DNA of 64,000 bases from CAIKMD01 sp036490955 (GTDB lineage Bacteria; Pseudomonadota; Alphaproteobacteria; ATCC43930; CGMCC-115725): positions 1 to 64,000 of the forward strand of contig DASXCX010000080.1 of NCBI GenBank assembly GCA_036490955.1, given 5' to 3'. The notes beneath the pieces were generated by a model, which saw only the letters and a program-made list of their open reading frames with translations, was not told the origin of the DNA and did not search any database. A program made the translations under genes and the position numbers. Below, one piece after another: positions 17,971 to 26,538 of this stretch; position 1 is the stretch's first letter, and every line of letters starts with the position of its first letter.

Positions 17971-19377
17971 TCAGGCCTCCTGCGGCCGCGTGGCGCGCTT
18001 CGCTCGCCCGTGTGCGGGCAAAAGCAAGCTGCTCGTGGCACCGAGCAAGGAGAGCGCCATCGCGGTCGCCATCGCCGCACGAAAGCCGGCGACGAAAGCC
18101 TTCGGCGAGGCGGTGCTGCCGGTCGCCGAGAAGACCGCCACCATGATGGCAATGCCGAGCATGCCGCCGAGGAAGCGTAGCATGTTGAACGCGCCCGATG
18201 CTTTGCCCAGATCGGTTGGGTTGACAGCGCCGAGCACGGCGTTCTGCACTGCCGGCATCGCGATCGAGCCGCCGCAACCGGCAATGACCAGTGGGATCGC
18301 GAGTTGCAGCGTCGTAAGACCCGGTGTCGCGAGCAGCGCTATCAAACCCATGCCGATGCCTTGCAACATCATGCCGATCACGACGAGCCGTTTCTCGCCG
18401 ATGCGATTAATGAGACTACCGGCCACTGGCGCCATGAAGAACAGTGTCGCCGTCCAGGGCAGGATGCGCAGCCCGGCACCGAGCGGGCCGTAACCCTGCG
18501 CGGTCTGGAGGAATTGTGCGAGCAGGAAGCTCGTGCCGTAGATCGCCGCGTAATAGGGCAAGCTGGCGAGATTGCCGATCGCGAAACCGCGGCGGCGGAA
18601 CAGGTCGAGCGACAGCATCGGCTGCGTTGCCCGCGCCTCCCACTGGATGAAGAGGACGAGCGCAAAGGCTGACAGGGCGAAGCCGGTGACAACCTCGCGG
18701 CTCAGCCAGCCGGCGTCACTGCCGCGCACCAGACTCCAGACCAGCCCGAAAGCGGCGATGGTCACGAGCGCGATGCCGGGCAGATCGAGCTTTGCCCTGG
18801 CGCCGGCGGATTCATCGATGTAGCGATAGATCAGCGGGCTCAGCACGAGGCCGATGGGCACGTTAATCCAGAAGATCCACTGCCAGGCAAAGCCGGCTGC
18901 GATCGCGCCGCCCAGCACCGGACCGGCGATCATCGCCGCACCGGTGATGCTGGCGAATAGGCCGAGCGCCTTGCCGCGCTCGGCCGGCGAATAGGCACCG
19001 CTCAGCAGCGCCATCGCAAGCGGCATGATCAGCGCCGCGCCGGCTCCCTGCATAGCGCGGGCAGCAATCAGCGTCGCGACATTCGGCGCGGCGCCACACA
19101 CGGCCGACGATGCGGTGAACAGGACGAGCCCCGCGATCAGCATGCGGCGGCGACCGAACCGATCCCCGAGCGCGCTGCCGCCGGGCAGCAGCACCGCGAA
19201 GCTCAGGATGTAGGCGTTCACCGTCCATTCCAGCAGCTCCATTGACGCCCCGAGATCGGTGCGGATGACATTGAGAGCGGTATTAACAACCTGGGAATCG
19301 AGCGAGATCATGAAAGCCGCAGAAGCGGTGAGCGCCAAGGCCCAGCTTTGACTGGCGCGTGAGCGAGACATTGCCAT
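17971..19377 (-). CDS. MFS drug exporter, DHA2 (EmrB/QacA) family
   Basis: Proton-driven efflux permease of 468 aa with about 14 transmembrane helices. Family motifs are FMISLDSQVVNTAL in helix 1, the loop GSALGDRFGRRRM (motif A) and AGPVLGGAIAAGFAWQWIFWINVPIG (motif C region, helices 5-6). It probably exports hydrophobic or cationic drugs in the inner membrane. Convergent with the ClC gene (7-bp gap between stops). No adjacent membrane-fusion partner (EmrA) is present. Confidence 0.9.
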   Translation of the reverse strand: MAMSRSRASQSWALALTASAAFMISLDSQVVNTALNVIRTDLGASMELLEWTVNAYILSFAVLLPGGSALGDRFGRRRMLIAGLVLFTASSAVCGAAPNVATLIAARAMQGAGAALIMPLAMALLSGAYSPAERGKALGLFASITGAAMIAGPVLGGAIAAGFAWQWIFWINVPIGLVLSPLIYRYIDESAGARAKLDLPGIALVTIAAFGLVWSLVRGSDAGWLSREVVTGFALSAFALVLFIQWEARATQPMLSLDLFRRRGFAIGNLASLPYYAAIYGTSFLLAQFLQTAQGYGPLGAGLRILPWTATLFFMAPVAGSLINRIGEKRLVVIGMMLQGIGMGLIALLATPGLTTLQLAIPLVIAGCGGSIAMPAVQNAVLGAVNPTDLGKASGAFNMLRFLGGMLGIAIMVAVFSATGSTASPKAFVAGFRAAMATAMALSLLGATSSLLLPAHGRAKRATRPQEA

Positions 19378-19603
19378 CGAGATATTCCGCGGCGGCGTGA
19401 AGCGTCCGTGCCAGTAGAGCCGCCTACCTACGCTTCCCAGACGAGCCAGCGCGACGGAAGGATTCGCCCCCGGCGAAAAGTTTGGCTTCAGCGTGGCGCC
19501 AATTTCATCGGCAACCAGTTCGCGTCCGGTCGGTTAGAGAACCAACATCGACGCCACACTGAGGCTGGCGTCGCCGCGTGGATGATTATGATGAGGTTTA
19601 GCC

Positions 19604-19888
19604 ATGAAATTTTTCAGTATTGCCTTGGTTGGCGGACTGCTTCTCGGCGCGCCGGCTTTTGCCGACTCTGTAACCATTCAGACTCGCGACAGTGCCGGTG
19701 TTGCGGTGTCGCCGCCGGTTGCCGCCATGCCGGCGCCGACCGAGCAGCGGACGATCGAGCGGGACAAAGTCAAGCAATCGGACGATGGCATGAAGCGCGA
19801 GGAAAAACGCACCCAGGAAACCGTCACGCCGGCTGGCAAGTCGCGAAGCACGACCAAGACCGAGACGGATACGGATAACGACAACTAA
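19604..19888 (+). CDS. small secreted hypothetical protein
   Basis: Unrecognised 94-aa protein. A clear Sec signal peptide (MKFFSIALVGGLLLGAPAFA/D, cleavage near 20) is followed by a charged, Thr/Lys/Asp-rich low-complexity tail (EEKRTQETVTPAG...). The mature part is probably disordered and periplasmic. A terminator hairpin lies about 40 bases after the stop. Function unknown. Confidence 0.65.
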   Translation: MKFFSIALVGGLLLGAPAFADSVTIQTRDSAGVAVSPPVAAMPAPTEQRTIERDKVKQSDDGMKREEKRTQETVTPAGKSRSTTKTETDTDNDN

Positions 19889-19929
19889 ATTCCGAGCGGC
19901 GCGCCCGTTCGGTTCGAAAATCCGGTTTA

Positions 19930-19962
19930 AAAAGCCCTGGTCCCAAAACGGCCAGGGCTTTT
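19930..19962 (+). terminator. rho-independent terminator
   Basis: Stem AAAAGCCCTGG / CCAGGGCTTTT (11 bp) with an 11-base loop. It ends in a T run on the plus strand and has A residues on the other flank, so it could act in either direction. It ends the small secreted protein gene. Confidence 0.8.
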
Positions 19963-20052
19963 GCCATTGAAAAGAAAATGTTTGGCGGCGGGAATCCTTT
20001 GCCTGGTTCGGATCGTCACAGTCTCGTTGGACCATCAAGACAGGAGACCGTC

Positions 20053-20361
20053 ATGAAACGCCAGATCGTCATCTATAAAGCCAAGCCCGAACACATCGCC
20101 GAGAACGAGCGTCTGCTGAAAGGGGTGTTCGCAGAGTTGCGCGCCAAGCAGCCTCAGGATGTGCGCTATGTCTTGGTGCGCTTGGGCGACGACACCTATG
20201 TTCACATTGTCTTCACCGACGCGCCCGAAGGCGAGCCGAGCCCGCTCTCGAAGCTCGACGCCTTCCGCGCCTATCAGGCCGAGGTGCGCAGCCGCCTCCA
20301 GGCGCCGCCGACGACCGGCGAAGCGACCATCATCGGCGATTATCGTATGCTGGGCGAATGA
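20053..20361 (+). CDS. small conserved hypothetical, ABM-like (dimeric alpha/beta barrel)
   Basis: Cytoplasmic protein of 102 aa. The pattern MKRQIVIYKAKPEHIAENER, then VRYVLVRLGDDTYVHIVF with a helix between, resembles the dimeric alpha/beta-barrel fold of antibiotic-biosynthesis-monooxygenase-like proteins. The assignment rests on secondary-structure pattern only. CAGGAGACC before ATG 20053 supports the start. It precedes the ECF sigma factor gene by 22 bases, so the two likely share a transcript. Confidence 0.65.
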   Translation: MKRQIVIYKAKPEHIAENERLLKGVFAELRAKQPQDVRYVLVRLGDDTYVHIVFTDAPEGEPSPLSKLDAFRAYQAEVRSRLQAPPTTGEATIIGDYRMLGE

Positions 20362-20383
20362 TCGCGGCATGGAAGGGTATGGG

Positions 20384-21274
20384 ATGAGCCAGGAGATCGG
20401 TGACGCCCGCGCTGCCTTCGACCGGTTGCTCGGCGAGTTGCGGCCGAAGCTGCATCGCTATTGCGCGCGCATGACCGGGTCGGTCATCGACGGCGAGGAT
20501 GCGGTGCAGGAAGCGCTGGTGAAGGCGATCGAGGCGTACCCGGCTTTCGCCGAGGTCGATAATCCCGAAGCCTGGCTCTTCCGCATCGCGCATAATGCGA
20601 CGCTCGATCTGCTGCGCCGCCGCGCGCGGCAGCAAGCACGTCAGGACGAGAAGGAGTTGGAGATGATCGTCGATCCGGTCTCGACGGTCGAGGACCGCAT
20701 CAACGCCGCGGTCAGCCTCAGGACCTTCATGCGTTTGCCGGCAGCGCAACGCAGCAGCGTGATCATGATGGACGTGCTCGGCTATTCGCTCGATGAGATC
20801 GCCGATGTCACGGAGACGAGCCTGCCCGCGGTCAAGGCGGCGCTGCATCGCGGGCGGACGCGTCTCAAGGAGCTCGCGCAGGAGCCAGAGGACATGCCTG
20901 CACCGGTGCTATCCACCGCGGATCGTGTGCGTCTCACCGGCTATATCGATCATTTCAACGCGCGCGAATTCGACGCGCTGCGCAACCTTCTCGCCGATGA
21001 GGTGAAGGTTGACCTCGTCAATCGTCGCCGTTTGCACGGCCGCGGCGAGGTCTCCAATTATTTTGGGAACTACGAGCGTGCGACGCATTGGCATTTCGTG
21101 CCCGGCTTCGTCGAGGGCCGGGCCGCCATCCTTGTTTACAACCCGGCGGATCGGGCAGGACCGCCGACCTATTTCGTCTTGCTCGAATGGCGCGATGACC
21201 GGCTGTTGATGATCCGCGATTTCCTTTACGCTCCCTATGTCATGGACGGGGCGGAAGTGCAGCCATTGAGCTGA
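20384..21274 (+). CDS. ECF RNA polymerase sigma factor with SnoaL-like C-terminal domain
   Basis: Sigma-70 family ECF factor, 296 aa. Region 2 is seen around VIDGEDAVQEALVKAIEAYP and AWLFRIAHNATLDLLRRRA (about 35-80), and region 4 around LGYSLDEIADVTETSLPAV and KAALHRGRTRLKELA (about 130-165). The last 110 residues (YIDHFNAREFDALRNLLADE onward) look like a SnoaL/NTF2-like domain, as in ECF41-type and SigJ-like factors, where the tail modulates activity instead of a separate anti-sigma factor. ATG 20384 has GGAAGGG upstream; ATG 20369 is an alternative. It probably responds to an unknown stress and may control its own operon. Confidence 0.85.
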   Translation: MSQEIGDARAAFDRLLGELRPKLHRYCARMTGSVIDGEDAVQEALVKAIEAYPAFAEVDNPEAWLFRIAHNATLDLLRRRARQQARQDEKELEMIVDPVSTVEDRINAAVSLRTFMRLPAAQRSSVIMMDVLGYSLDEIADVTETSLPAVKAALHRGRTRLKELAQEPEDMPAPVLSTADRVRLTGYIDHFNAREFDALRNLLADEVKVDLVNRRRLHGRGEVSNYFGNYERATHWHFVPGFVEGRAAILVYNPADRAGPPTYFVLLEWRDDRLLMIRDFLYAPYVMDGAEVQPLS

Positions 21275-21372
21275 GCCGCGAAGACGGAACCGTCACGGCT
21301 CAGTCTGGCTTAGATCATGGGAACCGGAGGTCGAGCGGCGCCATTGTCACAAGCCAAAGAGAGAGCGATGTC

Positions 21373-21702
21373 ATGCCCATTCCGCTGCAAGTCACTTTTC
21401 GCAAAATGCTGCCGTCGCCCTTTGTTCGCGAGCGCATTCGCGAGCGGACCGATAAGCTCGAGCAATATCATCAGCGCGTGACCGGGTGCCGCGTCGTGGT
21501 CGAGGCGCCGCATCGCCATCATCACAAAGGTAAGCTCTTCGCCATTGCGGTGGAGGTGAAAGTCCCGGGTGGGATGCTGACCTCGCATCGCAATCCTGGG
21601 AAGTGCCACGAGCACGAAGATGTCTACGTCGCGTTGCGCGACTCGTTCGATTCCATCGAACGCCAGATCGAGGATTTCGCCCGCCGCAAGCGCGGCGAAT
21701 AG
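21373..21702 (+). CDS. HPF/RaiA-family ribosome-associated protein
   Basis: Short hibernation-promoting-factor-like protein, 109 aa. Family features are LEQYHQRVTGCRVVVEAPHR, EVKVPGGMLTSHRNPG and DVYVALRDSFDSIERQIEDF. It would bind the 30S decoding region during stress or stationary phase. It has no long HPF C-terminal dimerisation domain. It stands downstream of the ECF sigma gene by about 100 bases and may be part of the same stress response. Confidence 0.8.
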   Translation: MPIPLQVTFRKMLPSPFVRERIRERTDKLEQYHQRVTGCRVVVEAPHRHHHKGKLFAIAVEVKVPGGMLTSHRNPGKCHEHEDVYVALRDSFDSIERQIEDFARRKRGE

Positions 21703-21709
21703 CACGGAT

Positions 21710-22537
21710 CTAGGGCGCCGCCTTCGGAACGAGTTGGAGGTTCGCGTTGACGGCGACCCAGACGTCGAAATCGCCTGATGGCATGATCACGGTCTGCGGC
21801 GTCTGCTGATTGAAATTGATCGCGGGGCGCGGCTGCGGCTGGATCTCGGGCGGGGAGTTGGTAACGCTGAGATTAGCGAACCGGTCGATTTTCATATCCA
21901 TGGCGGCTGCCAATTTTTCCGCTTGCGTGCGTAGCGCGGCGATTGCTTGCGGTGCGAGCTCGTTTTCGACCTCACGCATCGCGTCGGGGGTCAGCGACAC
22001 CCGCATGTCGGAGAGTTGCATCCCGTTATTCTCGAGATCGCTCACCAGCGGCGCCATGCCGGCGAAATCGGTGGTCGTCAATGACAAGAGCTGAATCGCG
22101 TGCCAGTCGCCGGCGCTCGAAACGGTCAACGGCACGGCGCTGCCATTGCCCGCCATGAGCATCGCACCTTGAACGCTCCGCGGCGCGTGCGGATCGGCTT
22201 CGCGCAGCACGGTGTAAGCCCCGGTCTCGATCGCGATCTTCGGAACGGCTTTCGCCTTCTGAATCGCACTATCCAGCAGGGTCTGCACTTGCGTCTGCAA
22301 TTGTTTTGAATCGGCGCCGATCATATCGATCCTGAGTTCGACCTGGACTTGATCGCGCGGTACGCGGCGGTCGATACGCTGGCTCAGCATCAACGCGGTG
22401 CCGTGGTCGTTCGCTCCGGCGCTGCTGACGGTGACCAAGGTCTGCGCGCAAGCGTTTCCGGCGGCGAGACCGGCGCTACCCATCAACCCCAAGAATAGAG
22501 CGGTCGAGCGAATACGTTTCGCGTGATCGAACACCAT
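21710..22537 (-). CDS. SIMPL domain (DUF541) periplasmic protein
   Basis: Periplasmic SIMPL/DUF541 protein, 275 aa. The signal peptide covers FLGLMGSAGLAAGNACAQ. SIMPL features include QVQVELRIDMIGADSK, a central AGMAPLVSDLENNGMQLSDM and ALRTQAEKLAAAMDMKI. Family members form oligomeric rings in the periplasm or outer membrane, with roles in oxidative stress. ATG 22537 is taken as the start since an upstream TTG gives only three more residues. It is convergent with the HPF-like gene (7 bases between stops). Confidence 0.78.
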   Translation of the reverse strand: MVFDHAKRIRSTALFLGLMGSAGLAAGNACAQTLVTVSSAGANDHGTALMLSQRIDRRVPRDQVQVELRIDMIGADSKQLQTQVQTLLDSAIQKAKAVPKIAIETGAYTVLREADPHAPRSVQGAMLMAGNGSAVPLTVSSAGDWHAIQLLSLTTTDFAGMAPLVSDLENNGMQLSDMRVSLTPDAMREVENELAPQAIAALRTQAEKLAAAMDMKIDRFANLSVTNSPPEIQPQPRPAINFNQQTPQTVIMPSGDFDVWVAVNANLQLVPKAAP

Positions 22538-22720
22538 TTTTACCAACCTTTTTGCGGCACTCTCGCGCTCTGTCTAAATGAAATTCGTGAGAAAAGAGCT
22601 ACTAATCGGTGCGATTTACGGAAAATCCCGCCAAGGCGCGCCAGCTTGCTTGCCGGCAAAAAAGCTCGCTCCGGGCCATCGTTCGTGCCAATTTCTGGCG
22701 ATAGACCGGGAGGAACGCGA

Positions 22721-23677
22721 ATGAAGCAACCGAAAATCGGCGCAGCATTGGTCGCTGTGTCGTTGCTGGCGATGACGGGCGCCGGCCATGCCGAAGATTC
22801 GCTGCGCGTCGCCAAAGGCGCGAGCCGCGCCTACAGCTTCATGATGCTCGACGTCGGCCTCGCCGCCGGTATCTTTAAAAAGCACGATCTCACCATCGAA
22901 GAGAGCAGCATCGATGGCGCGGCGCGGCTCCATCAGGCGATGGTGGCCGACAGCATCGATATCGCGCTCGGCGCGGGCACCGACATCGCTTTCATCGCCA
23001 AAGGCTCGCCCGAGAAGGGCGTCGGCGTGATGGCCCGGGAGGCGCTCAACATGGCGCTGGTAGTGAGCGCAAATAGTCCCATCCACGATATGGCCGGATT
23101 GAAAGCCAAGAAGATCGGGGTTACGAGCGCGGGTTCGTTGACCGACTGGTTCGCGCGCCAGATCAATTTTCGCGAGGGTTGGAAGGGCGACGATGCCTCC
23201 AACATCGTTGCGCTCGGCAGCGCGGACGGCACCACCTCGGCACTGATCGCCGGCAATATCGACGCGCTGGTGGGGAGCGTCGAAGGCGGCTATGCGCTGG
23301 AGCAGCAAGGCCGCGCCAAGGTGCTGTTCGCGTTCGGCGATTTCGTCAAGCCGTTCATCACCCACGCGATTTATGCGGCCAACAAGCTTCAGGCGCAAAA
23401 TCCCGCCGCGCTCAAGCGCTTCCTCGTCGCGTGGTACGATACGATCGCTTATGCCGCGAGCCACAAGACCGAGACCGTGAACACCGTTCAGCCGATCCTC
23501 AATATGCCGGCGGAATGGGTTGGAAAGGTCTATGACGCCGAGAAGTCGATGTTTCCGACCGACGGCCACTACGATCCGGAAGCGCTGAAGCTCGTGGCCA
23601 AATCGCTGATCGACACGGACCAGATGCCTGCCGACACCGACCCCCACCGCTTGATCACCGAGCAGTATCTGCCCTAA
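22721..23677 (+). CDS. ABC transporter substrate-binding protein, NitT/TauT type
   Basis: Periplasmic solute-binding protein of 318 aa. GGGAGGAAC precedes ATG 22721. The signal peptide ends near GHA/EDS (about 24). Class motifs are MLDVGLAAGIFKKHDLTIEE and SIDIALGAGTDIAFI. It lies 11 bases before a NiCoT nickel/cobalt transporter gene and may share its promoter, yet it has no ABC permease or ATPase partner nearby. Ligand unknown. Confidence 0.82.
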   Translation: MKQPKIGAALVAVSLLAMTGAGHAEDSLRVAKGASRAYSFMMLDVGLAAGIFKKHDLTIEESSIDGAARLHQAMVADSIDIALGAGTDIAFIAKGSPEKGVGVMAREALNMALVVSANSPIHDMAGLKAKKIGVTSAGSLTDWFARQINFREGWKGDDASNIVALGSADGTTSALIAGNIDALVGSVEGGYALEQQGRAKVLFAFGDFVKPFITHAIYAANKLQAQNPAALKRFLVAWYDTIAYAASHKTETVNTVQPILNMPAEWVGKVYDAEKSMFPTDGHYDPEALKLVAKSLIDTDQMPADTDPHRLITEQYLP

Positions 23678-23688
23678 GACGCGCGGTT

Positions 23689-24759
23689 ATGACCGTCGCC
23701 TCGATCGCGAGCATCTTCTCCGACCGGCCGCGCAGCCTGCGCGCGACCGTTCTGGGCCTCGCTTTGACGATCGGGGGGGCCAATCTCCTGGCGTGGTTTT
23801 GGGCGCTGGCGGCGTTCCACGATTATCCGGTGCTCCTCGGCACGGCCTTTCTCGCTTATGGCTTTGGCTTGCGCCACGCTGTCGATGCCGATCACATCGC
23901 GGCGATCGACAATGCGACAAGGAAGTTGATGCAGGAGGGCAAGCGTCCGGCCGCGCTCGGCTTCTATTTCGCGCTCGGGCATTCGACCATCGTCGTTGTG
24001 GCGGCGGTCGCCGTTGCGGCAACCGCCGGCTGGCTGCGCCAGGATTTTCCGCGGCTGCAAGAGGTGGGCGGCATCGTCGGCACGGGAATTTCCGCGCTCT
24101 TCCTGCTCGCGGTCGCGATCGTCAATCTCTTCATCTTCGCCGCGGTGTGGAAAAGCTTCCGCCGCGTGCGCGCTGGCGAGAAGCTCGGCGCCGGCGAGCT
24201 CAATACACTGCTTGCGGGGCAGGGCGTCCTGGCGCGGCTGTTCCGGCCGCTCTTCCGCCTGGTGACGCGCAGCTGGCATATGTTCGCGGTCGGGCTGCTC
24301 TTCGGCCTCGGCTTCGACACGGCGACCGAGATCGGGCTGCTCGGCATCGCCGCGAGCGAGGCGGCGCGCGGGCTGTCGCTGTGGGCGACGCTGGTCTTCC
24401 CCGCGCTCTTCACCGCGGGCATGTGCCTGATCGATGCGACCGACAGCGTATTGATGGTCGGCGCTTATGGCTGGGCTTTGGCCAAGCCGGTACGGAAGCT
24501 CTACTACAACCTCACCATCACTTTCGCCTCGGTGGTGGTGGCGCTGCTGATTGGCGGCGTCGAGCTGCTCGGCATCGCGATCGAGCGCCTCGGTCTGACG
24601 GGTCCGTTCTGGGACGCGATCGCCGCGCTCAACGACAATTTCGGCAGCCTCGGCTACGTCGTTCTCGCGATCTTCATCGTGAGCTGGATAGGCTCGATGG
24701 CGATCTATCGCCTCAAAGGCTATGGCGCGCTCGATATGGAAGCGGAGGCGGCGGAATGA
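23689..24759 (+). CDS. nickel/cobalt transporter, NiCoT (HoxN/NixA) family
   Basis: Secondary transporter for Ni2+ or Co2+ across the inner membrane, 356 aa, eight predicted helices. The signature in helix 2 is RHAVDADHIAAIDNATRK (about 62-79), followed by LGHSTIVV and GFDTATEIGLL in later helices, all diagnostic of NiCoT. The metal likely serves urease, hydrogenase, glyoxalase or cobalamin synthesis; no such enzyme is in the window. It is the first gene of a run ending with copper proteins, overlapping the next start by ATGA. Confidence 0.93.
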   Translation: MTVASIASIFSDRPRSLRATVLGLALTIGGANLLAWFWALAAFHDYPVLLGTAFLAYGFGLRHAVDADHIAAIDNATRKLMQEGKRPAALGFYFALGHSTIVVVAAVAVAATAGWLRQDFPRLQEVGGIVGTGISALFLLAVAIVNLFIFAAVWKSFRRVRAGEKLGAGELNTLLAGQGVLARLFRPLFRLVTRSWHMFAVGLLFGLGFDTATEIGLLGIAASEAARGLSLWATLVFPALFTAGMCLIDATDSVLMVGAYGWALAKPVRKLYYNLTITFASVVVALLIGGVELLGIAIERLGLTGPFWDAIAALNDNFGSLGYVVLAIFIVSWIGSMAIYRLKGYGALDMEAEAAE

Positions 24760-25148
24760 TCGCGCGCCGGCATCGCTTGCCGCCGACGCGCCCGCCGCGC
24801 GGCGTGTGGCTCGCTTTCTTCGCGGTGACACTGCAGGTGCTGCTGCCGTTCTTCCTCGCACTCCAAATCGCGCACGCCGAGGAACCGGGCAGCGCCGCGG
24901 TCATCTGCTCGGCGCTCGGCCATGATACGCATCAGGGTAGCAGCCCTGCGGATCAGGGGCAGATCGATCAGTGCTGCTCGATCTGCACGACCCTCGAGGC
25001 GGCGCAGGGTTTCGCGCCGCCCATGACGCTGCCGCTCGCCATGCCGGCGGAAATCGGCCGCAACGTTCTCGCCGCGAGCAATGTCGCATGGCGCGCGCTG
25101 CTCATAGCTTCTCCCTATCAATCGCGGGGACCGCCTTCCATCGCCTGA
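24756..25148 (+). CDS. DUF2946 family protein
   Basis: Small protein of 130 aa. A hydrophobic N-terminal segment (WLAFFAVTLQVLLPFFLALQ) serves as anchor or signal, and the Cys motif QCCSICTTLEAA is typical of DUF2946. DUF2946 genes often accompany copper or outer-membrane metal uptake genes; the Cys/His content (ICSALGHDTH) suggests metal contact. The start overlaps the NiCoT stop by four bases. Function unknown. Confidence 0.75.
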   Translation: MIARRHRLPPTRPPRGVWLAFFAVTLQVLLPFFLALQIAHAEEPGSAAVICSALGHDTHQGSSPADQGQIDQCCSICTTLEAAQGFAPPMTLPLAMPAEIGRNVLAASNVAWRALLIASPYQSRGPPSIA

Positions 25149-25218
25149 TTTGCACGCATTAGCCGAAGCACCCCCGCGCGGCGCTTCGCTCGTCAATTCA
25201 TGCAGATGGAAAGCCAAC

Positions 25219-26142
25219 GTGAACAAGAACCTGTTTTGGTATCCGGCGCTCGGCGCCGCGTTCGCCATGCCTTTCTACTCCTTACCAGCGAATGCCCACG
25301 GATTTGCCGGGCAGCGCTTCTTTCCGGCCACGATCCAGACGGACGATCCATTCGTCGCCGACGAGATGTCGTTGCCGACTGTGACCGTCAATCCAAAAGC
25401 ACAAGATGGATCGCGCGAAAGCGATATCGGCTTCGATATCGCAAAGCGCATCACGCCTAATTTCGGATTGACCGCCGCCGATCAATGGAAATATATCCGC
25501 GTCCCGGGGGCGCCTCATCAATACGGCTTCGACAATCTCGAAACGGGCGCGCAATACCAACTCTTCGTCGACGCGTCGCATGAGGCGATGGCGCTCGTCG
25601 GGCTCGACGCGAGTTGGGCACACACTGGTCGGGTCAATGGCGCCGGCGCCGACGATTTCACCACGCTGTCGCCGGCGTTCGATTTCGGCAAGGGCTTTGG
25701 GGATTTGCCGGACTGGCTGAGCTATGCGCGGCCATTCGCCATAACCGCCAATCTCGGATTCGATTTCCCAACCAAGACCGAAAGTGCCGGCAATCCCAAT
25801 CCGAACAATTTCACCGCCGGCGCGGCCCTCGAATACAGCTTCGAGTATCTGGAACATCACGTGAAGGATATCGGATTTGGTGCGCCATTCGACCGCATGA
25901 TCGCGTTAGTCGAATGGACCTCGACGACCAATCTCAATCGTGTGCCGAATGGCAGCGTCACTACCGGCATCATCGCGCCGGGGTTGATCTGGGCGGGGCA
26001 ACATTATCAGCTCGGCGCCGAACTGCTCGTGCCCTACGGCAACAGCGCCCAAGGTCACGGGATCGGCGGTGTCCTGCAATTCCATCTCTATCTCGACGAT
26101 CTTTTCCCCAACAGCATCGGCAAGCCGATATTCGGAGATTGA
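25219..26142 (+). CDS. outer-membrane-type beta-barrel protein of the copper cluster
   Basis: Secreted protein of about 307 aa with a beta-barrel look: alternating amphipathic segments, aromatic residues and a short C-terminal strand. GTG 25219 is chosen because the signal peptide MNKNLFWYPALGAAFA to LPANA/HG starts there; ATG 25150 would add 23 residues unlike an export signal. It sits between DUF2946 and copC and could pass small molecules or metals across the outer membrane. The function is inferred from context alone. Confidence 0.65.
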   Translation: MNKNLFWYPALGAAFAMPFYSLPANAHGFAGQRFFPATIQTDDPFVADEMSLPTVTVNPKAQDGSRESDIGFDIAKRITPNFGLTAADQWKYIRVPGAPHQYGFDNLETGAQYQLFVDASHEAMALVGLDASWAHTGRVNGAGADDFTTLSPAFDFGKGFGDLPDWLSYARPFAITANLGFDFPTKTESAGNPNPNNFTAGAALEYSFEYLEHHVKDIGFGAPFDRMIALVEWTSTTNLNRVPNGSVTTGIIAPGLIWAGQHYQLGAELLVPYGNSAQGHGIGGVLQFHLYLDDLFPNSIGKPIFGD

Positions 26143-26144
26143 TC

Positions 26145-26510
26145 ATGCGTAATTCGAAATTTCGCGTAGCGCTGTCCCTATTATTGCTCGCGGCCGCAAC
26201 GCCCCGCGCCTTCGCCCACGCTTTCCCCGATCACGCGCAACCGGCGGTTGGCAGTACCGTCTCGCCCGCGCCGGCTGAACTCAAAATCTGGTTTACGGGG
26301 AAACTCGAGCCGGCCTTCAGCAAGCTCGATGTTCGGGATGCGAGCGGCGCTGGGGTCGATAAAGGCGATGCGGCGGTCGATCCGCAGGACGCGACTCTCC
26401 TTCACGTCTCGCTAAAGCCATTGCCGGCCGGCACTTATAAGGTTCATTGGCATGCGGTTTCGGTCGATACGCATGCGACCGACGGCGATTTCACCTTCTC
26501 GGTGAAGTAG
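26145..26510 (+). CDS. copC: copper resistance protein CopC
   Basis: Periplasmic copper-binding protein with cupredoxin-like fold, 121 aa. The signal peptide ends at AFA/HAFP, giving the mature N-terminal His of CopC that acts as a Cu(II) ligand. Other family marks are GSTVSPAPAELKIWFTG, VHWHAVSVDTHATDG with the conserved His and Asp, and DFTFSV at the end. It begins 3 bases after the preceding stop and is followed by copD, the usual pair for copper uptake or tolerance. Confidence 0.93.
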   Translation: MRNSKFRVALSLLLLAAATPRAFAHAFPDHAQPAVGSTVSPAPAELKIWFTGKLEPAFSKLDVRDASGAGVDKGDAAVDPQDATLLHVSLKPLPAGTYKVHWHAVSVDTHATDGDFTFSVK

Positions 26511-26538
26511 CCGCGAGCGCTCTGACAGAGCTAAAGCG

